Positions 8,122 through 16,523 are shown, numbered from the stretch's first letter. The stretch is 64,000 nt of DNA from Hyphomicrobiaceae bacterium (GCA_020638065.1 JACKJG010000007.1:124001-188000), one strand, 5' to 3'. Notes: generated by a model not told the origin, from the letters alone. A program made the numbers and translations.

Positions 8122-9105
8122 ATGGTCACCCGCCTGCTCAGTTTCGGAAAGCGCCCCTTTGCCTCGCTCAGCGAAAAGGAAATCCTGTCACTGGCCGTTG
8201 GCGCCGAGGAAGAGGACGGGCAGATCTATGCCGCCTATGCGGAGCGGATGCGCGAGAACTACCCAGCCACCGCCAAGGTTTTCGACGGCATGGCGGCGGA
8301 AGAAAACGAACATCGCCGCCAATTGCTGGACATGTATCAGCGCCGCTTTGGCAATACGCTGGTGCCGATCCGGCGCGAGCATGTGTCGGGCTTCATGTCG
8401 CGCAAGCCGATCTGGCTGATGGCCGAATTGCCGCTTGATCAGGTGCGTCAGCAAATCTGGGAAATGGAGCGCAGCGCCCATTCCTTTTACATCGAGGCGG
8501 CCAAGCATGTGCAGGATGCCGATACGCGCAAGCTACTGGGCGATCTTGCCGAACAGGAAATCTCGCATCAGCACACAGCCGACCATCTGGCCGAGGAGCA
8601 TCTGAGTGTGGACACGCTTGAAGACGAAGCCAGCGAAGAACACCGCCAATTCGTTCTGACCTACGTGCAGCCGGGGCTGGCCGGGCTGATGGATGGATCG
8701 GTCTCCACTCTGGCGCCGATCTTTGCGGCGGCCTTTGCCACCGGAGACACCTGGCAGACTTTCCTGGTCGGGCTGGCCGCATCGGTGGGCGCCGGCATTT
8801 CGATGGGCTTCACCGAGGCTGCGTCGGATGACGGCAAGCTGACCGGACGCGGCTCGCCGATCAAGCGCGGCTTTGCCTCGGGCATCATGACCGCGGTCGG
8901 GGGGCTCGGACATGCTTTGCCCTACCTGATCCCGCATTTCTGGACCGCAACCATCATCGCCTTCATCGTGGTTTTCATCGAATTGTGGGCCATCGCCTTC
9001 ATCCAGAACCGCTACATGTCGACGCCGTTCTTCCGGGCAGCATTGCAGGTGGTGGCCGGCGGGCTATTGGTCTTTGCAGCGGGCGTTCTGATCGGCAGCG
9101 CGTGA
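8122..9105 (+). CDS. mbfA: Membrane-bound ferritin MbfA (iron exporter)
   Basis: The 327-residue protein fuses an N-terminal ferritin/rubrerythrin domain (about 1-165) to a C-terminal VIT1/CCC1-type membrane domain (about 175-327). The iron-site ExxH motifs are visible as EENEH (about 53-57), EMERSAH (about 113-119) and EQEISH (about 143-148), and the helices EEEDGQIYAAYAER carry the first carboxylates. Characterised MbfA proteins of Agrobacterium and Bradyrhizobium export iron and protect against iron and peroxide stress under Irr control; I could not find a convincing Irr box upstream. Its stop codon overlaps the start of the next gene. Confidence 0.93.
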   Translation: MVTRLLSFGKRPFASLSEKEILSLAVGAEEEDGQIYAAYAERMRENYPATAKVFDGMAAEENEHRRQLLDMYQRRFGNTLVPIRREHVSGFMSRKPIWLMAELPLDQVRQQIWEMERSAHSFYIEAAKHVQDADTRKLLGDLAEQEISHQHTADHLAEEHLSVDTLEDEASEEHRQFVLTYVQPGLAGLMDGSVSTLAPIFAAAFATGDTWQTFLVGLAASVGAGISMGFTEAASDDGKLTGRGSPIKRGFASGIMTAVGGLGHALPYLIPHFWTATIIAFIVVFIELWAIAFIQNRYMSTPFFRAALQVVAGGLLVFAAGVLIGSA

Positions 9106-9932
9106 CCAGCGAAGAGGAACCCGGCGATCCGCCGTTTCAATTCGTCACGCGCGGCGGGTTCGAAATCGCATATCGGGTTTTTGGCGCGCAGGACGGCAAA
9201 CCGCTCTTGATGGTGCATGGGCTCGCCGCCAGCGGCCGCCAGTTCGAAGCGGATGCGCGCTGGTTCGCCGCACGCGGTTTCCGGGTCATCATTCCCGACC
9301 TGAGGGGGCATGGCAGGTCAACCGGCCCGCGCCCGGTTGCGCAAGATGATTATGCGCGCGCCGACCTTGTTGCGGACCTGATCGCCATTCTGGATCAGGA
9401 ACACATCGCTTCCGTCAATTGGGTCGGCAATTCGCTGGGCGGTATTCTGGCGCTCGAGGCCATGCTCACGTCGCCAGACCGGCTCAACACGGTCATCATG
9501 TTCGGCACCGCGTTCCGCCTCGACATCCCGCCGTTCGTGGTCAAGGCGCTGGCTGCAACCTATCGCGCCATCGGGGTTCAGGCGCTGGCCACAATCGGCG
9601 CGCCGATGACCACTCGATATCGCGAACCGCAAAAGCTGATCGATTCCATGCTGCGCGAGGTTCAGGCGGAACCAATGCTCGCCGTGGGGGCGAATGAGGC
9701 GCGCTATGATCTGCGGGCGGCGGCGCGATCGTTTCCCCGTCCGATCCTTGTCATCGAATCCTCGGACGATCTTGCGGTCAACAACGCCAACCGGACGCTC
9801 CTGCCCAGACTCCTCGAATTGCCGCACATGCATCTGGCGAAGCTGAAAAGTGCGGGGCACGTGGCCAATCTCGATCAGCCCGAAATGATGCGGGAGATGA
9901 TCTGGCGTTTTGTTTCCCGGGACTTGGCATAG
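9102..9932 (+). CDS. Alpha/beta-fold hydrolase coupled to mbfA
   Basis: The 276-residue hydrolase contains the oxyanion segment LLMVHGLAASG, the nucleophile elbow GNSLGG, an acidic residue in ESSDDLAV and the catalytic His in SAGHVANLDQP near the C terminus, so the full triad is present. I place the start at the GTG at 9102, whose GTGA overlaps the mbfA stop, implying translational coupling. An in-frame ATG further upstream would lie deep inside mbfA. The substrate is unknown. Its last 58 bases overlap the 3' end of the convergent DUF2306 gene. Confidence 0.9.
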   Translation: MTSEEEPGDPPFQFVTRGGFEIAYRVFGAQDGKPLLMVHGLAASGRQFEADARWFAARGFRVIIPDLRGHGRSTGPRPVAQDDYARADLVADLIAILDQEHIASVNWVGNSLGGILALEAMLTSPDRLNTVIMFGTAFRLDIPPFVVKALAATYRAIGVQALATIGAPMTTRYREPQKLIDSMLREVQAEPMLAVGANEARYDLRAAARSFPRPILVIESSDDLAVNNANRTLLPRLLELPHMHLAKLKSAGHVANLDQPEMMREMIWRFVSRDLA

Positions 9933-10426
9933 TTCGCGACAAGTTTGCGCAACGGCCTTCTGAAGCGGTAGGCGACGAAGCTCACAATCGCCAGGCTGAT
10001 GACAATACCGAACCCAAGGTCTTCCCCGATCCCTGAAAACACCATCCGGTTGAACACACGACCGGGGGCGAAAGCCAGAACGGCCGCCACGCCGAGGCCG
10101 CCAAAATAGAGCCCGCGCATCAAGCCCATTTGTGCAGCGAAGTTGCGTTGCCGTGCGTGGATGATCGAGCGAATGAGGACGTATGTCGACCAAGCCGACA
10201 GGATATGGATGACGCTGAATGGACCGAACATGCGAAGCTCATTGATGAACCAGGATGTCGTGATGGCAATCGCCATGTTGGTGACCCAGATGTAGCCGAG
10301 AATCTTGTGCCAGCGGCCGCCCTTTTTCGCCCACAAGACATAAGCGCCGAGCAACAGCGCTTCGGTGGCCGAGATGGCGTGGAGCTGGATGACCAGCGGT
10401 GCGTCTAGAAAAGGTTGCAGTTGCAT
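9875..10426 (-). CDS. DUF2306-type membrane protein
   Basis: The 183-residue protein starts at the ATG at 10426, with AAGGAGAC seven bases upstream. It opens with QLHAISATEALLLGAYVLWAKKGGRWHKILGYIWVTNM, given here only as a position (residues about 12-50). The pattern His, small-residue helix, KG..H..LGY and following Met matches the DUF2306 family of four-helix membrane proteins with conserved histidines. A further helix pair and a basic C-terminal tail follow. The function is unknown. It is divergent from a membrane LytTR regulator across 98 bases, so it is the likely target of that regulator. The 3' end overlaps the convergent hydrolase gene. Confidence 0.75.
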   Translation of the reverse strand: MQLQPFLDAPLVIQLHAISATEALLLGAYVLWAKKGGRWHKILGYIWVTNMAIAITTSWFINELRMFGPFSVIHILSAWSTYVLIRSIIHARQRNFAAQMGLMRGLYFGGLGVAAVLAFAPGRVFNRMVFSGIGEDLGFGIVISLAIVSFVAYRFRRPLRKLVANYAKSRETKRQIISRIISG

Positions 10427-10524
10427 GTTCGTCTCCTTGCAGCAGCGATTGCGGGTTGCACTGGTTGACTGGCTGCCTAAGATCGAACGCGCAAACGCAC
10501 ATTCGCGATTTGACGGAGTGATAC

Positions 10525-11304
10525 GTGACTGACAGGCCGCTGCAATCCGCGATACGTGAGTTGCAGCGCCTCGGGCGGGACCCGCGCACGCTGGGGGCCA
10601 TGGCCTTCGCCATTCTCGTTCTGGGCTTTTCCGGTCCGTTCCAGACATTTGAGCTTCTTCCGATCGGACCCCGGTTCGCCTATTGGACTTTCATCTGTGT
10701 CCTGACGTTTTCCGCCGGTGCGTTTTTCGGTACCTGGACCGTGGAAGCGCTGAATGCGCGCAAACTGCCCCTGGCGGCGCAGATCGGGGGTGCCGGTCTG
10801 GGAGCGGGCATTCCGGCATCGATCATCGTCGTGCTGATCAACTGGCTCACATTCGGCGATGAAATGCTGAACTGGCAGGAGACCTGGCCAGTGCCGGTTT
10901 TCACGCTAATCATATCAACCGCGGTGTCGGGTCTTTTTGCGCTGTTCGCACGGCACGGAAATGCCGCTCGCGTGTCAGAACCCGAAGTGAAGCCGGTCCG
11001 GCTTCTGGAGCGGCTGCCGCAGCACAAACGCGGCAAACTGATCTCAATGTCGGTCAGCGACCATTACGTCGCGATCACAACCGACAGGGGCAAGGAACTG
11101 GTGTTGATGCGCTTCCGCGATGCGATGGCCGAATGCGAGGGATGCGAAGGGGTCCAGATTCATCGTTCCCATTGGATCGCGCTCAACCAGATCACCAACG
11201 TGTTGCGCCTCGATGGAAAGACACTGATTGAAACGAGCGCAGGAGAGCGCCTGCCAGTCAGCCGCTCCTTTGCCGAAACGTTGAAAGAACGCGGTGTGAT
11301 CTGA
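10525..11304 (+). CDS. Membrane-anchored LytTR-family transcriptional regulator
   Basis: From a GTG at 10525 (GGAG seven to eleven bases upstream) the product is 259 residues. The N-terminal part has four hydrophobic segments (about 23-45, 53-72, 86-108, 122-140). The C-terminal part (about 158-258) carries the LytTR pattern: ISMSVSDHYVAITTDRG, LVLMRFRDAM, GVQIHRSHWIALNQI and the ending RLPVSRSFAETLKERG. LytTR domains bind direct-repeat DNA. Direct membrane tethering in place of a receiver domain is a known but less studied arrangement. It is divergent from the DUF2306 gene, suggesting local control of that membrane protein. Confidence 0.9.
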   Translation: MTDRPLQSAIRELQRLGRDPRTLGAMAFAILVLGFSGPFQTFELLPIGPRFAYWTFICVLTFSAGAFFGTWTVEALNARKLPLAAQIGGAGLGAGIPASIIVVLINWLTFGDEMLNWQETWPVPVFTLIISTAVSGLFALFARHGNAARVSEPEVKPVRLLERLPQHKRGKLISMSVSDHYVAITTDRGKELVLMRFRDAMAECEGCEGVQIHRSHWIALNQITNVLRLDGKTLIETSAGERLPVSRSFAETLKERGVI

Positions 11305-11378
11305 GCAATTTGGCTTGCGCGCGTGTGTGTTTGCCAGCAGATTTCTCCCCGCCAATTTGCAGGAAGCCGCCCGCCAAT

Positions 11379-11900
11379 ATGCCCTACTCGATCCGACCCG
11401 CCAACCAGGATGACATCCCCGCCCTGCTCGATCTGCACAATTGGTCGATTGCCGAGCTTGATGGCACCTGGATCGAGCGCCCCGAAACACTCGAAGGTCG
11501 TACCAGATGGTTCGAAGAGCGGATGGTGGCAGATTTTCCGGTTCTGGTCGCCGAAGACGAGGATGGAAATATTGTCGGATATGGCTCCTATGGCACCTTT
11601 CGCGGCCGCGATGGTTATGATCTGACGGTCGAGCATTCGATCTATGTCTATCCGCGCGCTCAGGGGCACGGCCTGGGCCATCGCTTTCTGGACATGCTGC
11701 TAGAGATTGCCCGCAAGCGTGGCCGGCATTTGATGGTTGCGATCATCGACGCCAAGAACGAAGTCAGCATTGTCCTGCACGAAAAACACGGATTCGTGCA
11801 AGGCGGAGCCTTGCCCCAGGCCGGCAAGAAGAAGGGCAAATGGCGGGATCAGGTCACGCTCTACCTGCTGCTTGACGACCGGGACGCGCCTCCCGCCTGA
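11379..11900 (+). CDS. GNAT acetyltransferase, phosphinothricin/methionine sulfoximine type
   Basis: The 173-residue protein begins MPYSIRPANQDDIPALLDLHNW and follows the PAT/Bar-like layout: ERPETLEGRTRWFEER, VAEDEDGNIVGYGSYG, then VEHSIYVYPRAQGHGLGHRFLD, containing the acetyl-CoA loop at about 95-110, and IDAKNEVSIVLHEKHGF at about 125-141. Such enzymes N-acetylate phosphinothricin, methionine sulfoximine or related amino acids; the natural substrate is often unclear. I prefer the ATG at 11379, with AGGAAG about twelve bases before it, over an upstream start at 11310 that adds non-homologous residues. It is downstream of the LytTR gene on the same strand. Confidence 0.9.
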   Translation: MPYSIRPANQDDIPALLDLHNWSIAELDGTWIERPETLEGRTRWFEERMVADFPVLVAEDEDGNIVGYGSYGTFRGRDGYDLTVEHSIYVYPRAQGHGLGHRFLDMLLEIARKRGRHLMVAIIDAKNEVSIVLHEKHGFVQGGALPQAGKKKGKWRDQVTLYLLLDDRDAPPA

Positions 11901-11906
11901 GCGGGA

Positions 11907-12602
11907 TCAGACCTCGACGCTTTCCATTGGCGCCAGCGTCAGAACCTTCGGGCCCTGCACGCCTTCGACAAACTCGTCCGCACTTTGGGCGAGCAGCGGA
12001 AAGGTCAGGTAATGGCAGGGCAGCACGATCTTGAAGTTGAAATAGCGGTTGACCGCGAGCGCCGCGACCTTCGCATCCATGGTGAAGTGTCCGCCAATCG
12101 GCACGATGCCGATATCAGGATGGTGCAGTTCCTCGATCAGGGCCATGTCGCCAAAAATGGTCGTGTCGCCCATATGGTAGATCCTGTGACCGCCCATTTC
12201 GACAATAAGTCCGGCGGACGTCCCGCCGAAAACGGCCGTGCCATCTTCCATGGTCAGTCCTGACGTGTGGACGGCCGGCACGAGGGAAACGCGGATGCCT
12301 TCCACCTCGACCGTTCCGCCGAAATTGAAATCGACAATCTGATCCATCCCAAGTTTGCCGCCGACCCAGTCCGCAATCTCGACCAGCGCCACCAGTTTGG
12401 CCTTGGTCTTTCTGAGAATGTCCATGCTGTCGCCGAAATGGTCGTTATGCATGTGCGTCAGCAACACATGGGTGACATCGGCGACCGTCGCTTCATAATC
12501 GCCCGTGAATTTCGGGTTCCCGTTGAGGAACGGGTCGATCAGGACCCTTGTTTCTCCGTCGGTGATCTTGAAGGCCGAATGGCCGAGCCATTGAATCTGC
12601 AT
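11907..12602 (-). CDS. UPF0173 metal-dependent hydrolase (metallo-beta-lactamase fold)
   Basis: The 231-residue protein starts MQIQWLGHSAFKI and has the metallo-beta-lactamase metal motif as LLTHMHNDHFGD at about residues 48-59. Further metal-binding positions are seen in VPAVHTSG, IYHMGDTT and PIGGHFTMD, and PCHYLTF near the C terminus. This is the layout of the UPF0173/YtkL-type family, cytoplasmic L-ascorbate-lactonase-like hydrolases of uncertain substrate. The length matches the family. It is convergent with the acetyltransferase gene, with only six bases between them. Confidence 0.93.
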   Translation of the reverse strand: MQIQWLGHSAFKITDGETRVLIDPFLNGNPKFTGDYEATVADVTHVLLTHMHNDHFGDSMDILRKTKAKLVALVEIADWVGGKLGMDQIVDFNFGGTVEVEGIRVSLVPAVHTSGLTMEDGTAVFGGTSAGLIVEMGGHRIYHMGDTTIFGDMALIEELHHPDIGIVPIGGHFTMDAKVAALAVNRYFNFKIVLPCHYLTFPLLAQSADEFVEGVQGPKVLTLAPMESVEV

Positions 12603-12688
12603 GTTCGCGGGCCTTTCGATAATTCGCGGAATGCGAGGCTAGCGTTGCGCGCGCCGGTTGCGCAAGTGCGGGCCAAATCGATCATTTG

Positions 12689-13702
12689 TCAGACCGGCGG
12701 GTTGGTTTTCCTGTCCGCCTCGCGCTTCGCCTTCTTGGCGCCAGCCCGTTTCCGGGCATCGAGCGCGGCGCCATCGCCCAGATGGGTCAATCCGCGCTGT
12801 GCGGCGAGTTGCATCTGGCGGTTGCGTTCCCTCGCGGCCCGCCGCGTCTCGGCAAATTCGGGTCCGGCGCAATGGGGGCATTGCTCATTCTCGACAAAAT
12901 CGGGATGCAGCCGATCCGTCGGGGTCAGCGGCGTGCGGCAGCAGCGGCAAAGCTCGGCTTCACCTTCCACCAGTCCGTGACCGACCGAAACCCGCTCATC
13001 GAAAACGAAACACTCGCCGTTCCATTTCGACTGCTCTTCGGGAACGGTCTCAAGGTATTTCAGAATGCCGCCCTTGAGGTGGTAAACCTCTTCAAACCCG
13101 CGCGCGAGCATGTAGGCGGAGGCTTTTTCGCATCTGATGCCGCCGGTGCAGAACATGGCGACTTTCTTGTGCCGGGCCGGATCGAGATTGGCGGAGACGT
13201 AATCCTTGAATTCGGTGAAGTTCTTGGTTTTCGGATCGCGCGCGCCCTCGAAAGTGCCCAGGGCCACCTCATAATCGTTGCGGGTGTCGACCAGAATGAC
13301 ATCTTCACCGGCAATGAGATCGTTCCAGTCCTGCGCCCCGACATAGGTGCCGACCCGCTTTGTGGGGTCGGCTTCCGGCGCGCGCAGCGTGACAATTTCG
13401 GGTTTCAGCCGGACCTTGAGCCGGTTAAACGGCATATCGCTGGCGGCGGAATATTTGACCTCGGCGCCGTCGAGCAGTCCACCATGCAGATTGGTGGCGG
13501 AAAGCCAGCCGGTGAGCCTCTGGATTGCCTTTGGCGAGCCCGCAACCGTGCCGTTAATACCTTCCGGCGCAACGATCAGGGTGCCTTTGATTTTCTCGTT
13601 GCGGCACAGATTCTCGAGATCCGCCTTAAGGGCGGCCGGGTCGGCAACCGGCGTGAAATTATAGAGCGCAACGACCTTGAAGGGCGCTGGATTGGAGGGC
13701 AT
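12689..13702 (-). CDS. trhO: tRNA uridine(34) hydroxylase TrhO (rhodanese-like, YceA family)
   Basis: The 337-residue protein has the YceA N-terminal domain (KVVALYNFTPVADPAAL and GTLIVAPEGINGTVAG at about 7-55), then a rhodanese domain with the catalytic loop FCTGGIRCEKA at about 190-200, and a cysteine-rich C-terminal part (CRCCRTPL, CPHCAG). TrhO makes 5-hydroxyuridine at position 34 of certain tRNAs using oxygen. I chose the ATG at 13702 since family members begin just before this block; the frame continues to 13777 without similarity. The lysine-rich tail is variable in the family. It is divergent from the aldo-keto reductase. Confidence 0.93.
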   Translation of the reverse strand: MPSNPAPFKVVALYNFTPVADPAALKADLENLCRNEKIKGTLIVAPEGINGTVAGSPKAIQRLTGWLSATNLHGGLLDGAEVKYSAASDMPFNRLKVRLKPEIVTLRAPEADPTKRVGTYVGAQDWNDLIAGEDVILVDTRNDYEVALGTFEGARDPKTKNFTEFKDYVSANLDPARHKKVAMFCTGGIRCEKASAYMLARGFEEVYHLKGGILKYLETVPEEQSKWNGECFVFDERVSVGHGLVEGEAELCRCCRTPLTPTDRLHPDFVENEQCPHCAGPEFAETRRAARERNRQMQLAAQRGLTHLGDGAALDARKRAGAKKAKREADRKTNPPV

Positions 13703-13788
13703 GCTGGGGTTCCCACAATTGGCTGATTTCCGCATAGCATTTGCGTGAAGTGCAAAAAAGCCGCTCACGTTCGACAAAGGAAATGTTC

Positions 13789-14826
13789 ATGACCTATACG
13801 GCCGGCGCGGCCCGCTACGACTCCATGCCCTATCGCCATTGCGGCAAATGGGGGCTGAAACTGCCGGTGATTTCACTCGGTCTGTGGCAGAATTTCGGCG
13901 GCACGCGTGACCATGACAGCGCTTTCGAAATCCTGTCGCATGCGTTCGACGCGGGCGTCACCCATTTCGACCTCGCCAACAATTATGGTCCGCCGCCGGG
14001 CTCGGCCGAGGAGTTTTTCGGCACTGTTCTGGCTCAGGAATTCAAATCCTATCGCGACGAGATCATCGTGTCCTCCAAAGCGGGCTACGAAATGTGGCCG
14101 GGCCCCTATGGCGAGTTCGGCAGCCGCAAGAACCTGATCGCCAGTTGCGACCAGAGCCTGAAGCGGCTCGGTCTCGACTATGTCGACATCTTCTATTCGC
14201 ATCGCTTTGACCCGGACACGCCGCTCGAGGAAACGATGGGGGCGCTGGCCACCATCGTCGAGCAGGGCAAGGCGCTTTATGTCGGGATATCGAGCTATCC
14301 GGAAAAGCAGACGCGCGAGGCGCATCTGATCCTGAACAAGATGGGCGTACCCTGCACCATTCATCAGCCCTCCTATTCGATGCTCAATCGCTGGATAGAG
14401 GACGACAGAACCATCGATGCGTGCGGCGAACTGGGTATTGGAATGATCGCCTTTTCGCCCCTGACGCAGGGACTTTTGTCGGGCAAGTACAACCACGGCA
14501 GCAAGGAAGGCACCCGCGCTGGCGAGGCAAATTCAACGGTCCGCGCGTCGCATTTCGAGGCCAACGTGTTGCAGGCGGTCGAAAACGTCGCCGCCATCGC
14601 CGAAGCCCGCGGCCAGTCTCTGGCGCAACTGGCGCTCGCCTGGGTTTTGCGGCGGCCGGAAATGACCTCGGCGTTGATTGGGGTCAGAACGCTCGAGCAG
14701 CTCAAGCAGAATCTCGGTGCGCTCAACAATCTTGATCTTTCACAAGAAGAGGTCAAAGCTATCGATGCGGCCACCCGCAATGGACTGCTGCAAATGCACC
14801 CGCGTCCACAGAGTAGGTTGCGCTGA
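13789..14826 (+). CDS. Aldo/keto reductase, L-glyceraldehyde-3-phosphate reductase type (YghZ-like)
   Basis: The 345-residue enzyme closely follows the E. coli YghZ pattern: YRHCGKWGLKLPVISLGLW near the start, HFDLANNYGPPPGSAEE (catalytic Asp and Tyr) at about 62-78, KAGYEMWPGPYG (catalytic Lys), DYVDIFYSHRFD (catalytic His) and GISSY. It would reduce short aldehydes such as L-glyceraldehyde 3-phosphate or methylglyoxal with NADPH. The start is the ATG at 13789, six bases after AAAGGAA; an ATG at 13783 is too close to that site. It is divergent from trhO and followed ten bases later by a secreted-protein gene. Confidence 0.93.
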   Translation: MTYTAGAARYDSMPYRHCGKWGLKLPVISLGLWQNFGGTRDHDSAFEILSHAFDAGVTHFDLANNYGPPPGSAEEFFGTVLAQEFKSYRDEIIVSSKAGYEMWPGPYGEFGSRKNLIASCDQSLKRLGLDYVDIFYSHRFDPDTPLEETMGALATIVEQGKALYVGISSYPEKQTREAHLILNKMGVPCTIHQPSYSMLNRWIEDDRTIDACGELGIGMIAFSPLTQGLLSGKYNHGSKEGTRAGEANSTVRASHFEANVLQAVENVAAIAEARGQSLAQLALAWVLRRPEMTSALIGVRTLEQLKQNLGALNNLDLSQEEVKAIDAATRNGLLQMHPRPQSRLR

Positions 14827-14836
14827 GGAGGAACGA

Positions 14837-15463
14837 ATGGCCGGACGCACAACGCCGAGGATGAAGCTCTGGCTTGCGGGGTCGGTTTTGCTGGGCGGAC
14901 TGGCCGTTCAGCCGGCCGAGGCGGCAAAGCTGTTGCCCGGCCAGGACCCGGCGACGTTCTATCCCCGCTCCATGTATCTCGACCAGGCGCGGATGAACGC
15001 CATTCTGACGGATGGCGCGCTTTGGTGCATGGACCCGCAGGCAGAGACATGCGGCTTCATCTCCATCGTGACCGGTTCGAGCGGCAACGAATTCCACTAC
15101 GACGTGATCGAGAAATGGGATGAGCACAGCATTCTGAGCACTCCCGTCACCGGCGTGCTGCGGGACGATGGCGCCCTATGCGAGATGACGACAGGCACGT
15201 TCGACGATATTTCGGTCACCTCGACAAAAGGCAAACCGACCAGTTCGGCGAGGCTCGAAGATATCCGCGCTGAGTTGCGCGATATCTGGAAGGACGATGT
15301 GGGCGTCGAATATTGCTACACCTACGTCATCGAGGATCCGCGCGACCCGAACATCATTACCCAGTTCGTCTATGCCGATGGCGAATATATCGACAATCCG
15401 GTCTCGTTCATCGTCGACAAGTCGCCCGACGCCATGTCCAGATACGATTTGCGCGATTTGTAA
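14837..15463 (+). CDS. Secreted protein of unknown function
   Basis: The 208-residue product from the ATG at 14837 (GAGGAACGA just upstream) has a signal peptide (basic MAGRTTPRMK, hydrophobic LWLAGSVLLGGLAV, cut near AEA). The mature protein has paired cysteines (WCMDPQAETCGF, LCEMTTG, EYCYTY) suggesting disulfides in the periplasm, and a C-terminal SRYDLRDL. I recognise no family. It starts ten bases after the aldo-keto reductase stop and is likely cotranscribed with it. A Crp/Fnr-type regulator gene follows 17 bases downstream. Confidence 0.75.
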   Translation: MAGRTTPRMKLWLAGSVLLGGLAVQPAEAAKLLPGQDPATFYPRSMYLDQARMNAILTDGALWCMDPQAETCGFISIVTGSSGNEFHYDVIEKWDEHSILSTPVTGVLRDDGALCEMTTGTFDDISVTSTKGKPTSSARLEDIRAELRDIWKDDVGVEYCYTYVIEDPRDPNIITQFVYADGEYIDNPVSFIVDKSPDAMSRYDLRDL

Positions 15464-15480
15464 GCGGCCGGGCTGGGGTA

Positions 15481-16143
15481 ATGACGGAAAGTCCCAACTG
15501 GATCCTGACAGCTACTGGTCTGACCAGCCTCGAACCTGCGGCGCAAAAGGAGCTGGCGGGGCTCAACCCGGTCGTTGTTCCCAAGGGTCACGTCCTGTTT
15601 CGGCCGGGAGACCGCCCGCAGGGGTTCGTGCTCGTCCTTTCTGGGCGGATCGATGTGCATTTGGTCGGTCCGGCGGGGCGCGATCTCTTGCTCTATTCGG
15701 TGCAGCCGGGAGAAACCTGCGTGCAGACGACGCTCGGTATTCTGGGTGAGCAGGACTATTCGGGAGAGGCCGTTACCGAAACCGACGTGTCGGCGGTCAT
15801 CGTGCCGCGCGAACGGTTTTTCGGGCTGATGGAACATTCGCCCAAGTTCCGGCAATTCGTCTTTCATGCCTTTGCCCAGCGCATGCAGGGGGTGACCAGT
15901 CTGCTCGAACAGGTGGCTTTCGTCAGAATCGAAACCCGGCTCGCCGCCGCCATACTCGACCTGATGGACGAAAACGGCGTGGTCAGCGAAACCCATCAGG
16001 CGCTCGCCACCCGCATCGGCACGTCACGCGAGGTCGTGTCGCGCCGGCTCGACGCCTTCAAACAACGCGGGATCGTCGACCTCAACCGCGGCGAAGTCAG
16101 CGTCACCGACCGTGCCGCCCTGGTTTCAATGGCCGGAATCTGA
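15481..16143 (+). CDS. Crp/Fnr-family transcriptional regulator
   Basis: The 220-residue regulator has an N-terminal cyclic-nucleotide-binding-like beta roll (about 20-125, with PKGHVLFRPGDRPQGFVLVLSG), a dimerisation helix (about 118-145), and a C-terminal winged helix with THQALATRIGTSREVVSRRLDAFKQRG as the recognition region (about 175-200). The Fnr iron-sulfur cysteines are absent; a single Cys lies in PGETCVQTT at the ligand pocket, which could act as a redox or sulfur sensor (inference). A dyad just after the gene suggests it controls the DUF2892 gene downstream. Confidence 0.92.
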   Translation: MTESPNWILTATGLTSLEPAAQKELAGLNPVVVPKGHVLFRPGDRPQGFVLVLSGRIDVHLVGPAGRDLLLYSVQPGETCVQTTLGILGEQDYSGEAVTETDVSAVIVPRERFFGLMEHSPKFRQFVFHAFAQRMQGVTSLLEQVAFVRIETRLAAAILDLMDENGVVSETHQALATRIGTSREVVSRRLDAFKQRGIVDLNRGEVSVTDRAALVSMAGI

Positions 16144-16156
16144 AAAATTCGATGTT

Positions 16157-16171
16157 TGTGACTTGATCACA
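16157..16171 (+). promoter_or_regulatory. Crp/Fnr-type dyad upstream of the DUF2892 gene
   Basis: TGTGA-CTTGA-TCACA is a perfect 5-base inverted repeat with a 5-base spacer, resembling a Crp/Fnr half-site pair but one base shorter than the Crp consensus. It starts 14 bases after the stop of a Crp/Fnr regulator and lies 74 bases before the DUF2892 start, a normal activator distance. Confidence 0.55.
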
Positions 16172-16244
16172 GACGGCCCGTGAAGGACCGGCTAATGGTC
16201 GCGCATTGCAGTTTTGCGCAACAGCGCTACCCAAGGAGAGACAA

Positions 16245-16445
16245 ATGAAAGCCAATGTTGGAAGCCTCGACAAGATCATCCGGATCGTTCTCGGCGTCGC
16301 TATGCTCGCCCTGTTCTTCATTTTCCCGGACGCCGGCTGGCGCTGGTGGATGCTGATCGGCATCGTTCCGATCGCCACGGCCCTGATGGGCTGGTGCCCG
16401 CTTTATCGCATTTTTGGCATGAGCACCTGCCCGGTCAAACAATAG
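16245..16445 (+). CDS. DUF2892 (YgaP-like) small membrane protein
   Basis: The 66-residue protein begins MKANVGSLDKIIRIVLGVAML, the standard start of DUF2892 proteins, and has two membrane helices (about 13-31 and 35-52) with a WCPLY segment containing a cysteine. This domain is found alone or fused to rhodanese, as in E. coli YgaP, and often occurs with sulfur-handling genes. AAGGAGAG lies seven bases upstream. It follows a Crp/Fnr regulator and its dyad and is ended by a strong terminator, so it is probably a single-gene target of that regulator. Confidence 0.9.
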   Translation: MKANVGSLDKIIRIVLGVAMLALFFIFPDAGWRWWMLIGIVPIATALMGWCPLYRIFGMSTCPVKQ

Positions 16446-16475
16446 CTCGAACCCATCCTCCTCAGATCTCGAGCA

Positions 16476-16506
16476 GGGAGCGTCCTTCGGGGCGCTCCCG
16501 TTTTTT
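16476..16506 (+). terminator. Rho-independent terminator after the DUF2892 gene
   Basis: GGGAGCGTCC and GGGCGCTCCC form a ten-pair stem (one G-U pair) around a TTCG tetraloop, followed by six T. It lies 30 bases after the DUF2892 stop and separates that gene from the ArsR operon. Confidence 0.92.
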
Positions 16507-16523
16507 GGATTCAATAGCTTTAC

